DNA of 61,259 bases from Bacteroidaceae bacterium (GCA_017546505.1 JAFYWV010000067.1:1-61259), one strand, 5' to 3'; counted from the first letter of the stretch, positions 7,720 through 16,807 are shown. Made by a program: numbers and translations. The notes: generated by a model not told the origin, from the letters alone.

Positions 7720-8116
7720 GGGGCTATCTGGATTTGACAGCGGGTAGAAAAGGTATGTAAGCACGCAGTGCATTGCCGGTTCGCACTATAATATGAGCAG
7801 GCAAAAATTTATCTGGCAACAATAACTACGCTCTTGCTGCTTAATCGAAGTATAGTAGATTAGCTTAATCCCTGCACCAGGTGCGGGGACGAGACATCAC
7901 CCGGACGCTGTTGTTCCGAAGCAATCCGATACGGTGGTGCAGGCAAATCGGGACTAACCATTGCAGGCCTCGATGCAATGGCGACATTTTAGAGGATAAG
8001 GCGCAGGTTGGCGGTCGCGGTCTTGCCTGTGCTCGAAAACCCCACCGATGACTAAGCGTGTAGAAAGCATATTGTTTCCCTGTTTGGACGAGGGTTCGAC
8101 TCCCTCTAGCTCCACA
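7720..8116 (+). ncRNA. ssrA: Transfer-messenger RNA (tmRNA)
   Basis: The 5' end GGGGCTATCTGGATTTGACA and the 3' end GGTTCGACTCCCTCTAGCTC form the alanyl-tRNA-like part; GGGGCTA (7720-7726) pairs with TAGCTCC (8107-8113) with one G-U. The CCA is not encoded. The tag frame runs from GGC at 7815 to TAA at 7842-7844 and reads GNNNYALAA, ending in the usual YALAA degradation signal of Bacteroidetes tags. It rescues ribosomes stalled on broken mRNAs, working with SmpB (not in this window). Its promoter (7645-7675) and terminator (8135-8177) are both visible. Confidence 0.97.
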
Positions 8117-8134
8117 AAGAAAACTTCATTTGGT

Positions 8135-8177
8135 ACAGAACTGCTGATTATCGGATAATTGGCAGTTCTGTTTTTTG
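8135..8177 (+). terminator. tmRNA terminator
   Basis: Perfect 10-bp arms ACAGAACTGC (8135-8144) and GCAGTTCTGT (8162-8171) followed by a run of T: an intrinsic terminator 20 bp after the tmRNA 3' end. Confidence 0.8.
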
Positions 8178-8268
8178 TTTGCAGCCTTGTCTGGCGGGTG
8201 GCGCAGTTGCAAACAATGAACAAGACATCTGAAATTTGTTCAAAAGACGCAGGTTTGTACCTTAATGC

Positions 8269-8299
8269 TTTGCTATATTGCGCATTTTGACTATTTTTG
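8269..8299 (+). promoter_or_regulatory. Promoter of the AraC-type regulator gene
   Basis: TTTG (8269-8272), 19 bp, TATTTTTG (8292-8299): an exact consensus promoter. It lies downstream of the in-frame ATG-like start at 8278 and upstream of the ATG at 8338, and so decides the start codon. Confidence 0.7.
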
Positions 8300-8337
8300 C
8301 ACCACATATACAAAATAGACACAAAACGCAGGCAATT

Positions 8338-9204
8338 ATGAACAACGTATATTTAAAGAAAATTCCGACCCAGGGATTTGCCACAACACAATCATCATTG
8401 CAACAGTTTGTGCAGCACGTCTACCAACTGCAACACACGTCAATATTCTTTTGTTTGAGCGGCGAGGCTCTATTCACCATTGACGGGCAAAAGTATCGTT
8501 TCACCCCCGGACAGATAATCATTTGCCCCGGCGGTTCCAACATTTTGCTACTTGATATCACCAGCGACTTCTCATCGCGCCTTGTAGGCCTCTCAAAGCA
8601 TATATGGCTTGCAGCACGCAGTTCAATAAGCCCCGAGGCCATACAGGCCATAGAGTGCCGCACCCATCAGGGTGGCAACAGCAACCTCGAGAGAGAGTTT
8701 ATCGGTAACATATTCAGGCAGATTGATATATTGGACATTGAAGCGGGCTGCAACGAAGAGAATATGGCCTACTGCCGACAGAACATAATACTTGCAATAA
8801 ACTCATTGTTGCTCTATATTCAGCACATAAGCAAAACGCACCGTATGCTGGCAAAAGAGCACATAGGCGAGAGCAAAGACAAACTGTTCTACGAATTCAG
8901 AATACTGCTCACCAACCACTTCCGCGAAGACAGGTCGGTGCAGTTTTACGCCGATAAAATGAGAATATCCACACGGCACCTTAACTCCATCTGCCAGCGC
9001 GCAAGCGGACAGAATGCCAAAGAGATTATAGACCACTTCACCATCATTGAACTGGAGGTAAACCTCATATACACACACAAAAGTTTTCAAGAACTGGTGA
9101 ACGAATTCCATTTCCCCGACCAGAGTTACCTGAACCGCTACTTTAAGCGTCACACAGGCTATTCACTGTCGGAGTTCCGCTCAAACGGAGTGATGGTAGA
9201 TTGA
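8338..9204 (+). CDS. AraC-family transcriptional regulator
   Basis: 288 residues. The N-terminal ~140 residues form a cupin-like sensory part (FCLSGEALFTIDGQKYRF then PGQIIICPGGS, typical of AraC effector domains). The C-terminal ~100 residues are the two-helix-turn-helix DNA-binding domain: YADKMRISTRHLNSICQRAS is the first helix-turn-helix and FHFPDQSYLNRYFKRHTG the second, with the family signature. It probably activates or represses nearby or distant sugar or stress genes; the effector is unknown. It stands alone between the tmRNA and a strong bidirectional terminator. The ATG at 8338 is chosen because the promoter at 8269-8299 would be inside a longer reading frame. Confidence 0.92.
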   Translation: MNNVYLKKIPTQGFATTQSSLQQFVQHVYQLQHTSIFFCLSGEALFTIDGQKYRFTPGQIIICPGGSNILLLDITSDFSSRLVGLSKHIWLAARSSISPEAIQAIECRTHQGGNSNLEREFIGNIFRQIDILDIEAGCNEENMAYCRQNIILAINSLLLYIQHISKTHRMLAKEHIGESKDKLFYEFRILLTNHFREDRSVQFYADKMRISTRHLNSICQRASGQNAKEIIDHFTIIELEVNLIYTHKSFQELVNEFHFPDQSYLNRYFKRHTGYSLSEFRSNGVMVD

Positions 9205-9206
9205 CA

Positions 9207-9253
9207 TACACTAAAAAAGAGTCGCGCACAGTACGCGACTCTTTTTTAGTGTA
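9207..9253. terminator. Strong terminator after the AraC-type gene
   Basis: 20-bp perfect arms (9207-9226 and 9234-9253) around a 7-nt loop, with A-run on the left and T-run on the right inside the stem, so it can act in both directions. It begins 3 bp after the regulator's stop codon. Confidence 0.9.
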
Positions 9254-9272
9254 TAATAAATATGCGTAGACA

Positions 9273-9419
9273 AACGCAGTTATCACCTTTTTAACCCTAT
9301 GACATAAAAGTTCTATAAAAAGTGGGAGAGCAAGGCTTGCGAAGTTTTTGGAACAGGGAGTTTAGTTTGCCTAAATGACCGATTACAAAAACAAGCGTAA
9401 CGCAGTTATCACCTTTTTA
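9273..9419. repeat. Short element flanked by 21-bp direct repeats
   Basis: The 21-mer starting AACGCAGTTATCACC occurs exactly at 9273-9293 and 9399-9419. The 105 bp between contain AGTGGGAGAGCAAGGCTTGC and TTTAGTTTGCCTAAATGACC, which have no coding character. Layout suggests a small dispersed intergenic repeat of the Bacteroidales; other copies are not visible in this window. Confidence 0.6.
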
Positions 9420-9431
9420 GTGAACTTTTAT

Positions 9432-9734
9432 TCAGGCTTCAACCTTAAACGGCACCCCCGCAGCATAACCGCCACGCTCGGGCAGACGGATTTCTCCAAA
9501 CTGAGCCTCATATCTCATCAGGTTATCCTGAAGAGCAAGCGCCAAGCGCTTTGCGTGCTCGGGTGTCATAACAATCCTTGATTTCACCTTTGCCTTGTTC
9601 ACACCGGGCATCATACGCACAAAATCAATCACAAACTCAGATGTCGAGTGCGCTATGATTGCGAGGTTTGAGTATGTACCCTCTGCCACATCCTCTTTCA
9701 ACTCTATCTGCAACTGGTTTTCTTTAACTTCCAT
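9432..9734 (-). CDS. DUF3467 family protein
   Basis: 100 residues, no signal peptide. The sequence matches the pattern of DUF3467: an N-terminal beta strand pair (LQIELKEDVAEGTYSNLAII), a conserved HSTSEFVIDFV stretch with PGV following, then SRIVMTPEHAKRL and a short helix ending LMRYEAQFG. Function of the family is unknown; it is a small conserved protein often encoded near RNA polymerase or translation genes in Bacteroidetes. It starts 18 bp after the FKBP lipoprotein stop, so it is probably the last gene of a glyS operon. Confidence 0.88.
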   Translation of the reverse strand: MEVKENQLQIELKEDVAEGTYSNLAIIAHSTSEFVIDFVRMMPGVNKAKVKSRIVMTPEHAKRLALALQDNLMRYEAQFGEIRLPERGGYAAGVPFKVEA

Positions 9735-9752
9735 AATTATACCGTTTTCCGT

Positions 9753-10331
9753 TCAACGATGAAATGACACTAAATTTATATCGAATATCAAGGTAGAGTA
9801 ACCAGGAATACCTGATACGTCACTAGCGCCATAGCCAAGCTGATAAGGGATATACACCTTCCACGTATCACCATCAACCATATTCTGCACAGCCGTATAG
9901 AAACCATCCACCGTTCCCGACAAAGGTAATGTGGCGGGGACATTGAACGATGGGTTCAAATCACCCTTGTAGCTACTGTCGAACTGAAGACCTTCGGGGT
10001 ATGTGGGATAAGTAGGCATCAGACGGCCACGGTAGTTTACAACCACATTGTCTGTGAAAAGCGGATGCTCGGTTCCGGTACCCTCCTCAATAACCTGACA
10101 ATAGACATAGTACTCATTGCCCCACACCTTTGCTGTGTCAAGACCTTGGACAAGGAATATTTTCCAATCGCCATAGGTGTTTGCACGCGCAACGGCAGCA
10201 ATGGAATCAATGTACTGTATGTTGCGTGCCTGCCAATTATCGAATTCACCGGCCTCGCTACTCTCGTCGCACGATGTCAGTCCAAAAAGGACCGACAGGG
10301 TTAGCGACAATAATATTCTTATACTCTTCAT
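9753..10331 (-). CDS. FKBP-type peptidyl-prolyl isomerase lipoprotein
   Basis: 192 residues. A lipoprotein signal peptide ends LFGLTSC with the acylated Cys at about 21. The C-terminal ~110 residues are an FKBP domain: NVVVNYRGRLM, then FDSSYKG, VDGFYTAVQNMVDGDTWKV and IPYQLGYG, with the conserved Tyr/Phe/Asp positions of the isomerase pocket. It should speed proline isomerisation in proteins at the periplasmic face of a membrane. The start is the ATG at 10331 (TTG immediately before it is less likely). Eight to ten bases separate it from glyS upstream and 18 from DUF3467 downstream. Confidence 0.9.
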   Translation of the reverse strand: MKSIRILLSLTLSVLFGLTSCDESSEAGEFDNWQARNIQYIDSIAAVARANTYGDWKIFLVQGLDTAKVWGNEYYVYCQVIEEGTGTEHPLFTDNVVVNYRGRLMPTYPTYPEGLQFDSSYKGDLNPSFNVPATLPLSGTVDGFYTAVQNMVDGDTWKVYIPYQLGYGASDVSGIPGYSTLIFDINLVSFHR

Positions 10332-10341
10332 CAATTTATTA

Positions 10342-11883
10342 TTATGATAATTTCTTCAAAAGCGATGTGATGCTTACGTTATCCTGGATGATGTTGCGCA
10401 AGTCACTGATTGCCACACGGCGCTGCTCCATTGTGTCGCGCTCACGCAATGTAACCATACCATCCTCCAGTGTCTGGTGGTCAACAGTCACGCAGTATGG
10501 AGTACCGATGGCATCCATACGACGGTAACGCTTGCCGATAGAATCCTTCTCCTCGTAATAACAGTTGAAGTTGAACTTGAGTTCATTCATAATCTCACGT
10601 GCCTTCTCTGGCAGACCATCCTTCTTCACAAGAGGAAGAACCGCAAGTTTCACAGGTGCAAGAGCTGCAGGCAGACGCAGAACAACGCGTGTCTCGCCGT
10701 TCTCGAGTTTCTCCTCGCAGTACGATGCACACATAACGCTCAGGAACATACGGTCGACGCCGATAGATGTCTCGATAACGTATGGAGTGTAACTCTCGTT
10801 TGTCTCAGGGTCGAAATACTTGATGTTCTTGCCTGAATACTTTTCGTGCTGACCAAGGTCGAAGTCGGTACGTGAGTGAATACCCTCGACCTCTTTGAAA
10901 CCGAACGGCATACGGAACTCGATATCGGTTGCTGCGTTTGCATAGTGAGCCAACTTCTCGTGGTCGTGGTAGCGGTAAGCATCATCTCCAAAGCCAAGAG
11001 CCTTGTGCCAAGCAAGACGTGTCTCTTTCCACTTGTTGAACCACTCGAGCTCGCTGCCGGGACGTACAAAGAACTGCATCTCCATCTGCTCGAACTCACG
11101 CATACGGAAGATGAACTGACGTGCTACAATCTCGTTGCGGAAAGCCTTACCAATCTGCGCAATACCGAAAGGAACACGCATACGACCGGTCTTCTGTACG
11201 TTCAAATAGTTAACGAAGATACCCTGAGCAGTCTCGGGACGAAGATAAACCTTCATTGCACCATCGGCTGTAGAACCCATCTCGGTAGAGAACATAAGGT
11301 TGAACTGACGAACCTCGGTCCAGTTGCGTGTACCCGAAATTGGGCAAGCAATCTCCTCGTCAATGATAATCTGACGCAGCTCGTCAAGGTTCATATCATT
11401 AAGTGCCTTTGCAAAACGCGCCTGCAGTGCATCGCGTTTTTCTTTCTCGGCAAGCACCTTGGGGTTTGTCTCCATAAAGAGCTCGCGGTTGAAAGAGTCG
11501 CCGAAACGTTTTGCAGCCTTTGCAGCCTCTTTCTCCATCTTCTCTTCATACTTCGCTATCTGCTCCTCGATGAGTACATCGGCGCGGTAGCGTTTCTTTG
11601 AGTCGCGGTTGTCGATGAGGGGGTCATTGAACGCATCTACGTGACCCGACGCCTTCCAGATTGTAGGGTGCATAAAGATAGCCGAGTCGATACCTACGAT
11701 ATTGTCGTTCAAAAGCACCATACTCTGCCACCAATAGGTCTTTATATTATTCTTGAGTTCAACACCCATCTGTCCATAGTCGTACACAGCACCCAAGCCA
11801 TCATAAATGTCGCTTGATGGGAACACGAAACCATACTCTTTGCAATGCGCAACTACTTTCTTAAAAACATCTTCTTGTGCCAT
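10342..11883 (-). CDS. glyS: Glycyl-tRNA synthetase (homodimeric, class II)
   Basis: 513 residues from the ATG at 11883 (MAQEDVFKKVVAHCKEYGF); an in-frame extension further upstream has no family resemblance. It joins glycine to tRNA-Gly. Visible landmarks of the eukaryote-like alpha2 enzyme: YDGLGAVYDYGQMG near residue 24, RPETAQGIFVNY (motif 2 region), FGIAQIGKAFRNEI, REFEQMEMQFF, and ETSIGVDRMFL (motif 3). The C-terminal anticodon-binding domain starts near LAPVKLAVLP. Length is as usual for Bacteroidetes. It heads the glyS-FKBP-DUF3467 unit; a -7 box is at 11923-11930. Gene naming differs between databases (glyS or glyQS). Confidence 0.95.
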   Translation of the reverse strand: MAQEDVFKKVVAHCKEYGFVFPSSDIYDGLGAVYDYGQMGVELKNNIKTYWWQSMVLLNDNIVGIDSAIFMHPTIWKASGHVDAFNDPLIDNRDSKKRYRADVLIEEQIAKYEEKMEKEAAKAAKRFGDSFNRELFMETNPKVLAEKEKRDALQARFAKALNDMNLDELRQIIIDEEIACPISGTRNWTEVRQFNLMFSTEMGSTADGAMKVYLRPETAQGIFVNYLNVQKTGRMRVPFGIAQIGKAFRNEIVARQFIFRMREFEQMEMQFFVRPGSELEWFNKWKETRLAWHKALGFGDDAYRYHDHEKLAHYANAATDIEFRMPFGFKEVEGIHSRTDFDLGQHEKYSGKNIKYFDPETNESYTPYVIETSIGVDRMFLSVMCASYCEEKLENGETRVVLRLPAALAPVKLAVLPLVKKDGLPEKAREIMNELKFNFNCYYEEKDSIGKRYRRMDAIGTPYCVTVDHQTLEDGMVTLRERDTMEQRRVAISDLRNIIQDNVSITSLLKKLS

Positions 11884-11922
11884 ATTGAATATATTTAATT
11901 TATTTGTCTTATTTTTATCTTG

Positions 11923-11930
11923 CAAATGTA
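11923..11930 (-). promoter_or_regulatory. Probable -7 box for glyS
   Basis: Minus strand TACATTTG, an exact -7 match 40 bp before the glyS ATG. No clear -33 element at 19-21 bp, so support is partial. Confidence 0.4.
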
Positions 11931-12086
11931 CAAAAAGAATTGCAGACAGAAAGGGAATAACAACAATTTCTTTCATATACGCTGTCAAAAGCATCTAAAA
12001 TTTCATTATTTCGTTAATTTTGACTATATTCGCAGATTAAATGATATAAAATCACAAAAGAAGAGCATTCCCTCTATTCACAGACT

Positions 12087-14732
12087 ATGGATTATAACGA
12101 TTTTGATGAGAATATCAATGACATAAACACCGGTGACAACACCCCCGATGGAGGTGGTGAGCACAGCCAGTACCACGAGGCGGAAGGCATCAGGCACAAG
12201 TTGACAGGGATGTACCGCAACTGGTTTCTGGACTATGCCTCGTATGTTATTCTGGAACGCGCCGTGCCACATCTGTACGACGGTTTAAAACCCGTACAGC
12301 GACGTATCCTGCACGCGATGCGTGAGCTTGACGACGGGCGTTACAACAAGGTTGCCAACGTAGTGGGGCATACAATGCAGTACCACCCGCACGGCGACGC
12401 ATCAATTGCCGGTGCATTGGTGCAGATGGGACAGAAGGACTATCTCATCGACTGCCAGGGAAACTGGGGAAACATCCTCACCGGAGACTCGGCCGCCGCC
12501 CCACGATACATTGAGGCACGTCTGTCACATTTTGCCCACGACGTGGTGTTCAATCCAAAGACTACAGAGTGGAAACTGTCGTACGACGGCCGCAACAAAG
12601 AGCCAATCACCCTGCCAGTAAAATTCCCGTTGCTGTTGATACACGGTGTCGAGGGAATTGCCGTGGGCCTCTCATCAAAGATTTTGCCACATAATTTCAA
12701 CGAGGTGTGCGACGCAGCTGTCTCCTATCTGAGAAATGAAGAATTCAAACTGTACCCCGACTTCCAGACCGGCGGCAGCATCGACGTATCGCGTTACAAC
12801 GACGGCGACCGCACGGGCCGCGTGCGCATACGTGCCAAAATAACAAAGTCGGACGACAACAAGACTCTGACAATCACCGAAATACCATTCGGAAAGACAA
12901 CACCGCTCGTAATTGAGTCAATCCTCAAGGCGGTGGACAACGGAAAAATCAAGATACGCAAGATTGACGACAACACATCGGACAAGGTTGAGATTCTGGT
13001 GCAGCTTGCACCGGGCGTTTCGAGCGACAAGACCATCGACGCCCTTTATGCCTTCACCGACTGCGAGACAAGCATCACCCCCTGTTGTTGCGTCATTGAC
13101 AACCAGACACCGGTGTTTCTCACCGTGAGCGAGCTGTTGCGACGCTCGGTGGACAGCACCAAGGAACTGTTGCGCCTTGAATTGCAGATACGCAAAGGTG
13201 AGTTGCTCGAGCAATTGCACTTCGCTTCGCTTGAGAGTATATTCATCGAGGAACGCATATACAAAGACAAGGAGTTTGAGCAGGCACCCGATATGGACAC
13301 CGCGCTGGCACACATTGACCTGCGCCTCGAGCCCTACAAGAAAGACTTCATCCGCGAGATTACCCGCGACGACCTGTTGCGCCTGATGGAGATAAAGATG
13401 GCGCGCATCCTCCGTTTCAACAAGGAGAAGGCCGACGAGCTTATAGCGCGCCTCAAAAAGGACATTGCCGAGATAGACAAACAGTTGGGGCAGATGACCG
13501 CCGTCACAATAAAGTGGTTCACAATGCTCAAGGAGAAATACGGCGCACGCTACCCACGACAGACCGAGATACGCAATTTCGACACCATCGTGGCGGCAAA
13601 GGTTGTCGAGGCCAACCAGAAGCTCTACATCAACCGTGCCGAGGGCTTCATCGGAACATCACTGAAAAAAGACGAATTTGTCACAAACTGCTCGGACATC
13701 GACGACATAATCCTCTTTTACAAGGACGGAAAGTACAAGGTTGTCAAGGTGAGCGAAAAGTTGTTTGTGGGCAAGAATGTGATTTTTGTGGATGTATTCA
13801 AGAAGAACGACAAACGAACCATTTACAATGCCGTGTACCGCGATGGCAAGAATGGCATACACTACATCAAGCGCTTTGCTGCAACAGGAATGACACGCGA
13901 CCGCGAATATGACCTCACACAAGGCACACCGGGTTCAAAGGTCGCATACTTCACAGCCAACCCCAACGGCGAGGCCGAGGTGATAAAGGTTATGCTGCGC
14001 CCCAACCCCAGGCTCAGGAACTCCATCATCGAAAAGGATTTCAGCACAATAGCCATCAAAGGGCGCCAGTCTATGGGCAACATTCTCACCAAGAACGAAG
14101 TATTGCGCATCACACTCAAAAAACACGGCAGTTCAACGCTTGGCGGCCGTCAGGTGTGGTTCGACCGTGATATACTGCGCATAAATTTCGACAACCACGG
14201 CGAATATCTGGGAGAGTTCCACAACGACGATAAGATTTTGGCAATACGCAAGAACGGAGAGTTCGACATTATGCCGGTCGACCTTAACAATCACTTCGAC
14301 GACGACCTGATGATTATCGAAAAGTTCGACCCAGCCAAAGTGTGGAGCGCGGCCCTCTACGACGCATCGCAGCAGGGATACCCATACATAAAGAGATTTA
14401 CCCTTGAGGCAAATGCACGCAGACAGAACTGCCTTGGCGACAACAAGGACAATGAACTGATATGGTTCAGCGAGACACCATTCCCACGCATACAGGTGAT
14501 GTTCGGCGGCAACGACAAATTCCGTGAGCCGTTGGTGATAGAAGTTGATGAGTTCATTGGCGTCAAGAGCTACAAGGCACGCGGCAAGCGCCTTACAACA
14601 TACGAGATTGACGAGATAATAGAGCTTGAACCGACAAAATTCCCGCCACCTCCAGAAGTGATTGAAGAGCCGGAGGTTGAGGAGCCAACAGGCGAGACTG
14701 GCGAACAACTCTCACTTTTTGACAACGAATGA
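12087..14732 (+). CDS. parC: DNA topoisomerase IV subunit A
   Basis: 881 residues. The type IIA breakage-reunion domain is clear: GLKPVQRRILHAM, QYHPHGDASIAG, and the active-site AAPRYIEARLS with catalytic Tyr141, then GVEGIAVGLS. A long coiled coil follows, then a C-terminal beta-pinwheel from about residue 510. I call ParC rather than GyrA because the GyrA box (QRRGGKG) is absent; the corresponding place only has KGRQSMGN. Together with ParE it would unlink replicated chromosomes. The acidic Pro/Glu-rich tail ends EQLSLFDNE, and QLSLF is a textbook beta-clamp-binding pentapeptide. The stop overlaps the next start (ATGA), so it is co-transcribed with DUF3316 and the S41 peptidase. A weak promoter (TATATTCG at 12025-12032) precedes it. 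Confidence 0.93.
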   Translation: MDYNDFDENINDINTGDNTPDGGGEHSQYHEAEGIRHKLTGMYRNWFLDYASYVILERAVPHLYDGLKPVQRRILHAMRELDDGRYNKVANVVGHTMQYHPHGDASIAGALVQMGQKDYLIDCQGNWGNILTGDSAAAPRYIEARLSHFAHDVVFNPKTTEWKLSYDGRNKEPITLPVKFPLLLIHGVEGIAVGLSSKILPHNFNEVCDAAVSYLRNEEFKLYPDFQTGGSIDVSRYNDGDRTGRVRIRAKITKSDDNKTLTITEIPFGKTTPLVIESILKAVDNGKIKIRKIDDNTSDKVEILVQLAPGVSSDKTIDALYAFTDCETSITPCCCVIDNQTPVFLTVSELLRRSVDSTKELLRLELQIRKGELLEQLHFASLESIFIEERIYKDKEFEQAPDMDTALAHIDLRLEPYKKDFIREITRDDLLRLMEIKMARILRFNKEKADELIARLKKDIAEIDKQLGQMTAVTIKWFTMLKEKYGARYPRQTEIRNFDTIVAAKVVEANQKLYINRAEGFIGTSLKKDEFVTNCSDIDDIILFYKDGKYKVVKVSEKLFVGKNVIFVDVFKKNDKRTIYNAVYRDGKNGIHYIKRFAATGMTRDREYDLTQGTPGSKVAYFTANPNGEAEVIKVMLRPNPRLRNSIIEKDFSTIAIKGRQSMGNILTKNEVLRITLKKHGSSTLGGRQVWFDRDILRINFDNHGEYLGEFHNDDKILAIRKNGEFDIMPVDLNNHFDDDLMIIEKFDPAKVWSAALYDASQQGYPYIKRFTLEANARRQNCLGDNKDNELIWFSETPFPRIQVMFGGNDKFREPLVIEVDEFIGVKSYKARGKRLTTYEIDEIIELEPTKFPPPPEVIEEPEVEEPTGETGEQLSLFDNE

Positions 14733-15589
14733 GAAAAGCACTCCTCATAGCAATAACCCTTGCATTGCTGGCCACCCCGGCAATGTCAAGGGTTCGGCAT
14801 ATCGTAACAGACACAATCATCCCTGAACGCATTGTAGTAAAGAGTTCACTGTTCGGCATAACACTGTTGAACAACCTCGATACATACCTGAGCAACTATA
14901 ACCACAAAGGTTTGGGAATAAATTTCAGCCACGAGAATTTCCGCGATGCACGCACCGGCAACTACCGTTGGAAATACCAGACGCTCTTTAACGCAACTTT
15001 AGGATATGCCACACTGGGGAACAACATTCAATACACGGCACTCATAAGCCAAAGTTGGAGCGGATACCACCCTTTCAAAGTCGCCAAGGGACTAACCCTC
15101 CTTGCAGGAGCGCAGATACAATTTGAGGGCGGCGCGCTCTACAACCCTGCCAATGGCAACAACCCGGCTGCCGCAAAGCTGCGCACGGCACTTGCAGCAA
15201 CAGGTATGGTTATATACCACTTTCCGGTGCTGCGGAGCGAGTGGATTGCACGCTATCAGGTAGACATTCCACTTGCCGGAGTGATGTTCGCACCCGAGTT
15301 CGGACAGAGCTATTACGAGATATTCGGATTGGGACACGCCAAAGGCATCATCTCATTCACCCACCCCGGCAACAACCCATCGTGGCGCCACACACTCTCA
15401 CTCGACATTCCAATGAGGATAAAACGCCACAGCACCACCCTGCGAATATCATACACTGCCGACATTTACCAAAGCAGAATAAACAGTATCGACTGCCACA
15501 TATATCGACACACATTCGCCTTGGGATTTGCCCGGACAATCTTCAAGATAAAAAGGGAGAACAGAATGAACAACCACTCACCCTATTAA
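14729..15589 (+). CDS. DUF3316 family secreted protein
   Basis: 286 residues with a signal peptide (MRKALLIAITLALLATPAMS). The remainder is rich in alternating hydrophobic and aromatic residues, with SSLFGITLLNNLDTYLSN, GINFSHENFRDA, and repeated beta-strand-like stretches, consistent with the Bacteroidales family DUF3316, probably a small outer-membrane beta-barrel or periplasmic protein. Function unknown. Its ATG overlaps the parC stop by 4 bp, and the S41 peptidase starts 6 bp after its stop, so it is the middle gene of a three-gene unit. Confidence 0.8.
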   Translation: MRKALLIAITLALLATPAMSRVRHIVTDTIIPERIVVKSSLFGITLLNNLDTYLSNYNHKGLGINFSHENFRDARTGNYRWKYQTLFNATLGYATLGNNIQYTALISQSWSGYHPFKVAKGLTLLAGAQIQFEGGALYNPANGNNPAAAKLRTALAATGMVIYHFPVLRSEWIARYQVDIPLAGVMFAPEFGQSYYEIFGLGHAKGIISFTHPGNNPSWRHTLSLDIPMRIKRHSTTLRISYTADIYQSRINSIDCHIYRHTFALGFARTIFKIKRENRMNNHSPY

Positions 15590-15595
15590 AGAACT

Positions 15596-16630
15596 ATGCC
15601 AAAAAAAATCCTCACATATCTTTTTATAACACAGATACTGTTCACCGGCTGCATCGACGGCGAAGAGTTCGACAATAGTTGCAATGGCAACTTCGAGGCA
15701 CTTTGGCAGCTCATCGACGAGCGATACTGCTTCTTCGCCCAAGCGCAAGAGGAGTTCGGGCTGGACTGGAACGCCGTACACGACAAATACAAACCGATGG
15801 CCGACACCTGCCGCGACGAACTGATACTCTTTGACATTCTTGGCGATATGCTAAAGGAGTTGCGCGACGGGCACGTCAATCTCACATCAATGTTCGGCAC
15901 AAGCTACTACTGGGACTGGCATCTGCAACACCCGATGAATTTCAGCGACTCAATACAACGCAACTACCTGGGCACAAACTTCAGGCAGACCAACGGCATA
16001 AAATACACAACGTTTCCCGACAGCATAGGCTATGCCTACGTGGAGAGCTTTTCGAACAATTTCAGCATAAACAACCTGACACTGATGCTCTACAACCTGA
16101 GAGAGTGCAAAGCCCTGATACTTGACATACGCAACAACGGTGGCGGTATGATAACATCGGCCGAAAAGCTTGCCTCGTCATTCATCAATGAGGAGATACA
16201 CTACGGATATATGCAGCACAAGACCGGGAAAGGACACAACGACTTCTCCGCCCCAGAACCGCTATACCTTGAGCCAAGTGAAGGTGCACGATGGCTGCGC
16301 CCCGTGGTGGTGCTAACCAACAGAAGCGTCTACAGCGCCGCCAACCATTTTGTGATGATTATGCGAGAACTACCCAATGTCGCAATCATAGGCGACAGCA
16401 CCGGCGGTGGTAGCGCACTGCCACTCAACAGCACCTTGCCCAACGGTTGGCGAGTACGCCTCTCGGCCTGCCCCACATTAGATTTAAAACACCAACACAC
16501 AGAATTTGGAATAGCGCCCGACATAAAGGTTGACATAACAAGCGAAGATTGGGAAAAAGGACGCGACACAATAATTGAAAGAGCAAAAACCCTTATTTTC
16601 GATTATTATAACAAAAAAGAGGAGCAATAA
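15596..16630 (+). CDS. S41 family (tail-specific type) peptidase lipoprotein
   Basis: 344 residues. Lipoprotein signal with Cys19 (ILFTGC). An N-terminal helical part (residues 25-95, LWQLIDERYCFF, LKELRDGHVNL) is followed by the peptidase core: ALILDIRNNGGGMITSAE, then VVVLTNRSVYSAANHFVM with the likely nucleophile Ser247, and GDSTGGGSALP. It resembles the C-terminal-processing/IRBP group of S41 peptidases but has no evident PDZ domain. It should cleave peptides or protein tails in the periplasm or at the outer membrane; the substrate is unknown. Last gene of the parC unit. Confidence 0.88.
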   Translation: MPKKILTYLFITQILFTGCIDGEEFDNSCNGNFEALWQLIDERYCFFAQAQEEFGLDWNAVHDKYKPMADTCRDELILFDILGDMLKELRDGHVNLTSMFGTSYYWDWHLQHPMNFSDSIQRNYLGTNFRQTNGIKYTTFPDSIGYAYVESFSNNFSINNLTLMLYNLRECKALILDIRNNGGGMITSAEKLASSFINEEIHYGYMQHKTGKGHNDFSAPEPLYLEPSEGARWLRPVVVLTNRSVYSAANHFVMIMRELPNVAIIGDSTGGGSALPLNSTLPNGWRVRLSACPTLDLKHQHTEFGIAPDIKVDITSEDWEKGRDTIIERAKTLIFDYYNKKEEQ

Positions 16631-16631
16631 G

Positions 16632-16662
16632 GTTGACTTTTCATTTTTTTGTACTACCTTTG
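16632..16662 (+). promoter_or_regulatory. tRNA-Leu promoter
   Basis: GTTG (16632-16635, within TTGAC), 19 bp, TACCTTTG (16655-16662). About 54 bp upstream of the tRNA 5' end. Confidence 0.7.
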
Positions 16663-16716
16663 CACTCGCAAATGCAAAGAATATGCAATCTTGCACTTTG
16701 ACATAAAAAGACAGTC

Positions 16717-16798
16717 GCGCGTGTGGCGAAATTGGTAGACGCGCCAGACTTAGGATCTGGTGTTTTGCGACGTGTAGGTTCGAGTCCTATCACGCGCA
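16717..16798 (+). tRNA. tRNA-Leu (anticodon TAG)
   Basis: 82 nt. Acceptor arms GCGCGTG and CACGCGC pair perfectly; anticodon stem CCAGA/TCTGG encloses loop CTTAGGA with anticodon TAG at 16751-16753; T loop contains GGTTCGAGTCC. The long variable arm (after the anticodon stem) fits a class II tRNA. It reads CUA and probably other CUN codons. CCA is not encoded. Confidence 0.97.
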
Positions 16799-16807
16799 CG
16801 ATTGGAC

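Noticed and set aside
14133-14708. 191-residue minus-strand open frame opposite parC
   Set aside because: Antisense to conserved topoisomerase sequence; no domain or promoter.
12087-14732. DNA gyrase subunit A
   Set aside because: The GyrA box is missing in the C-terminal domain, so topoisomerase IV subunit A is a better call.
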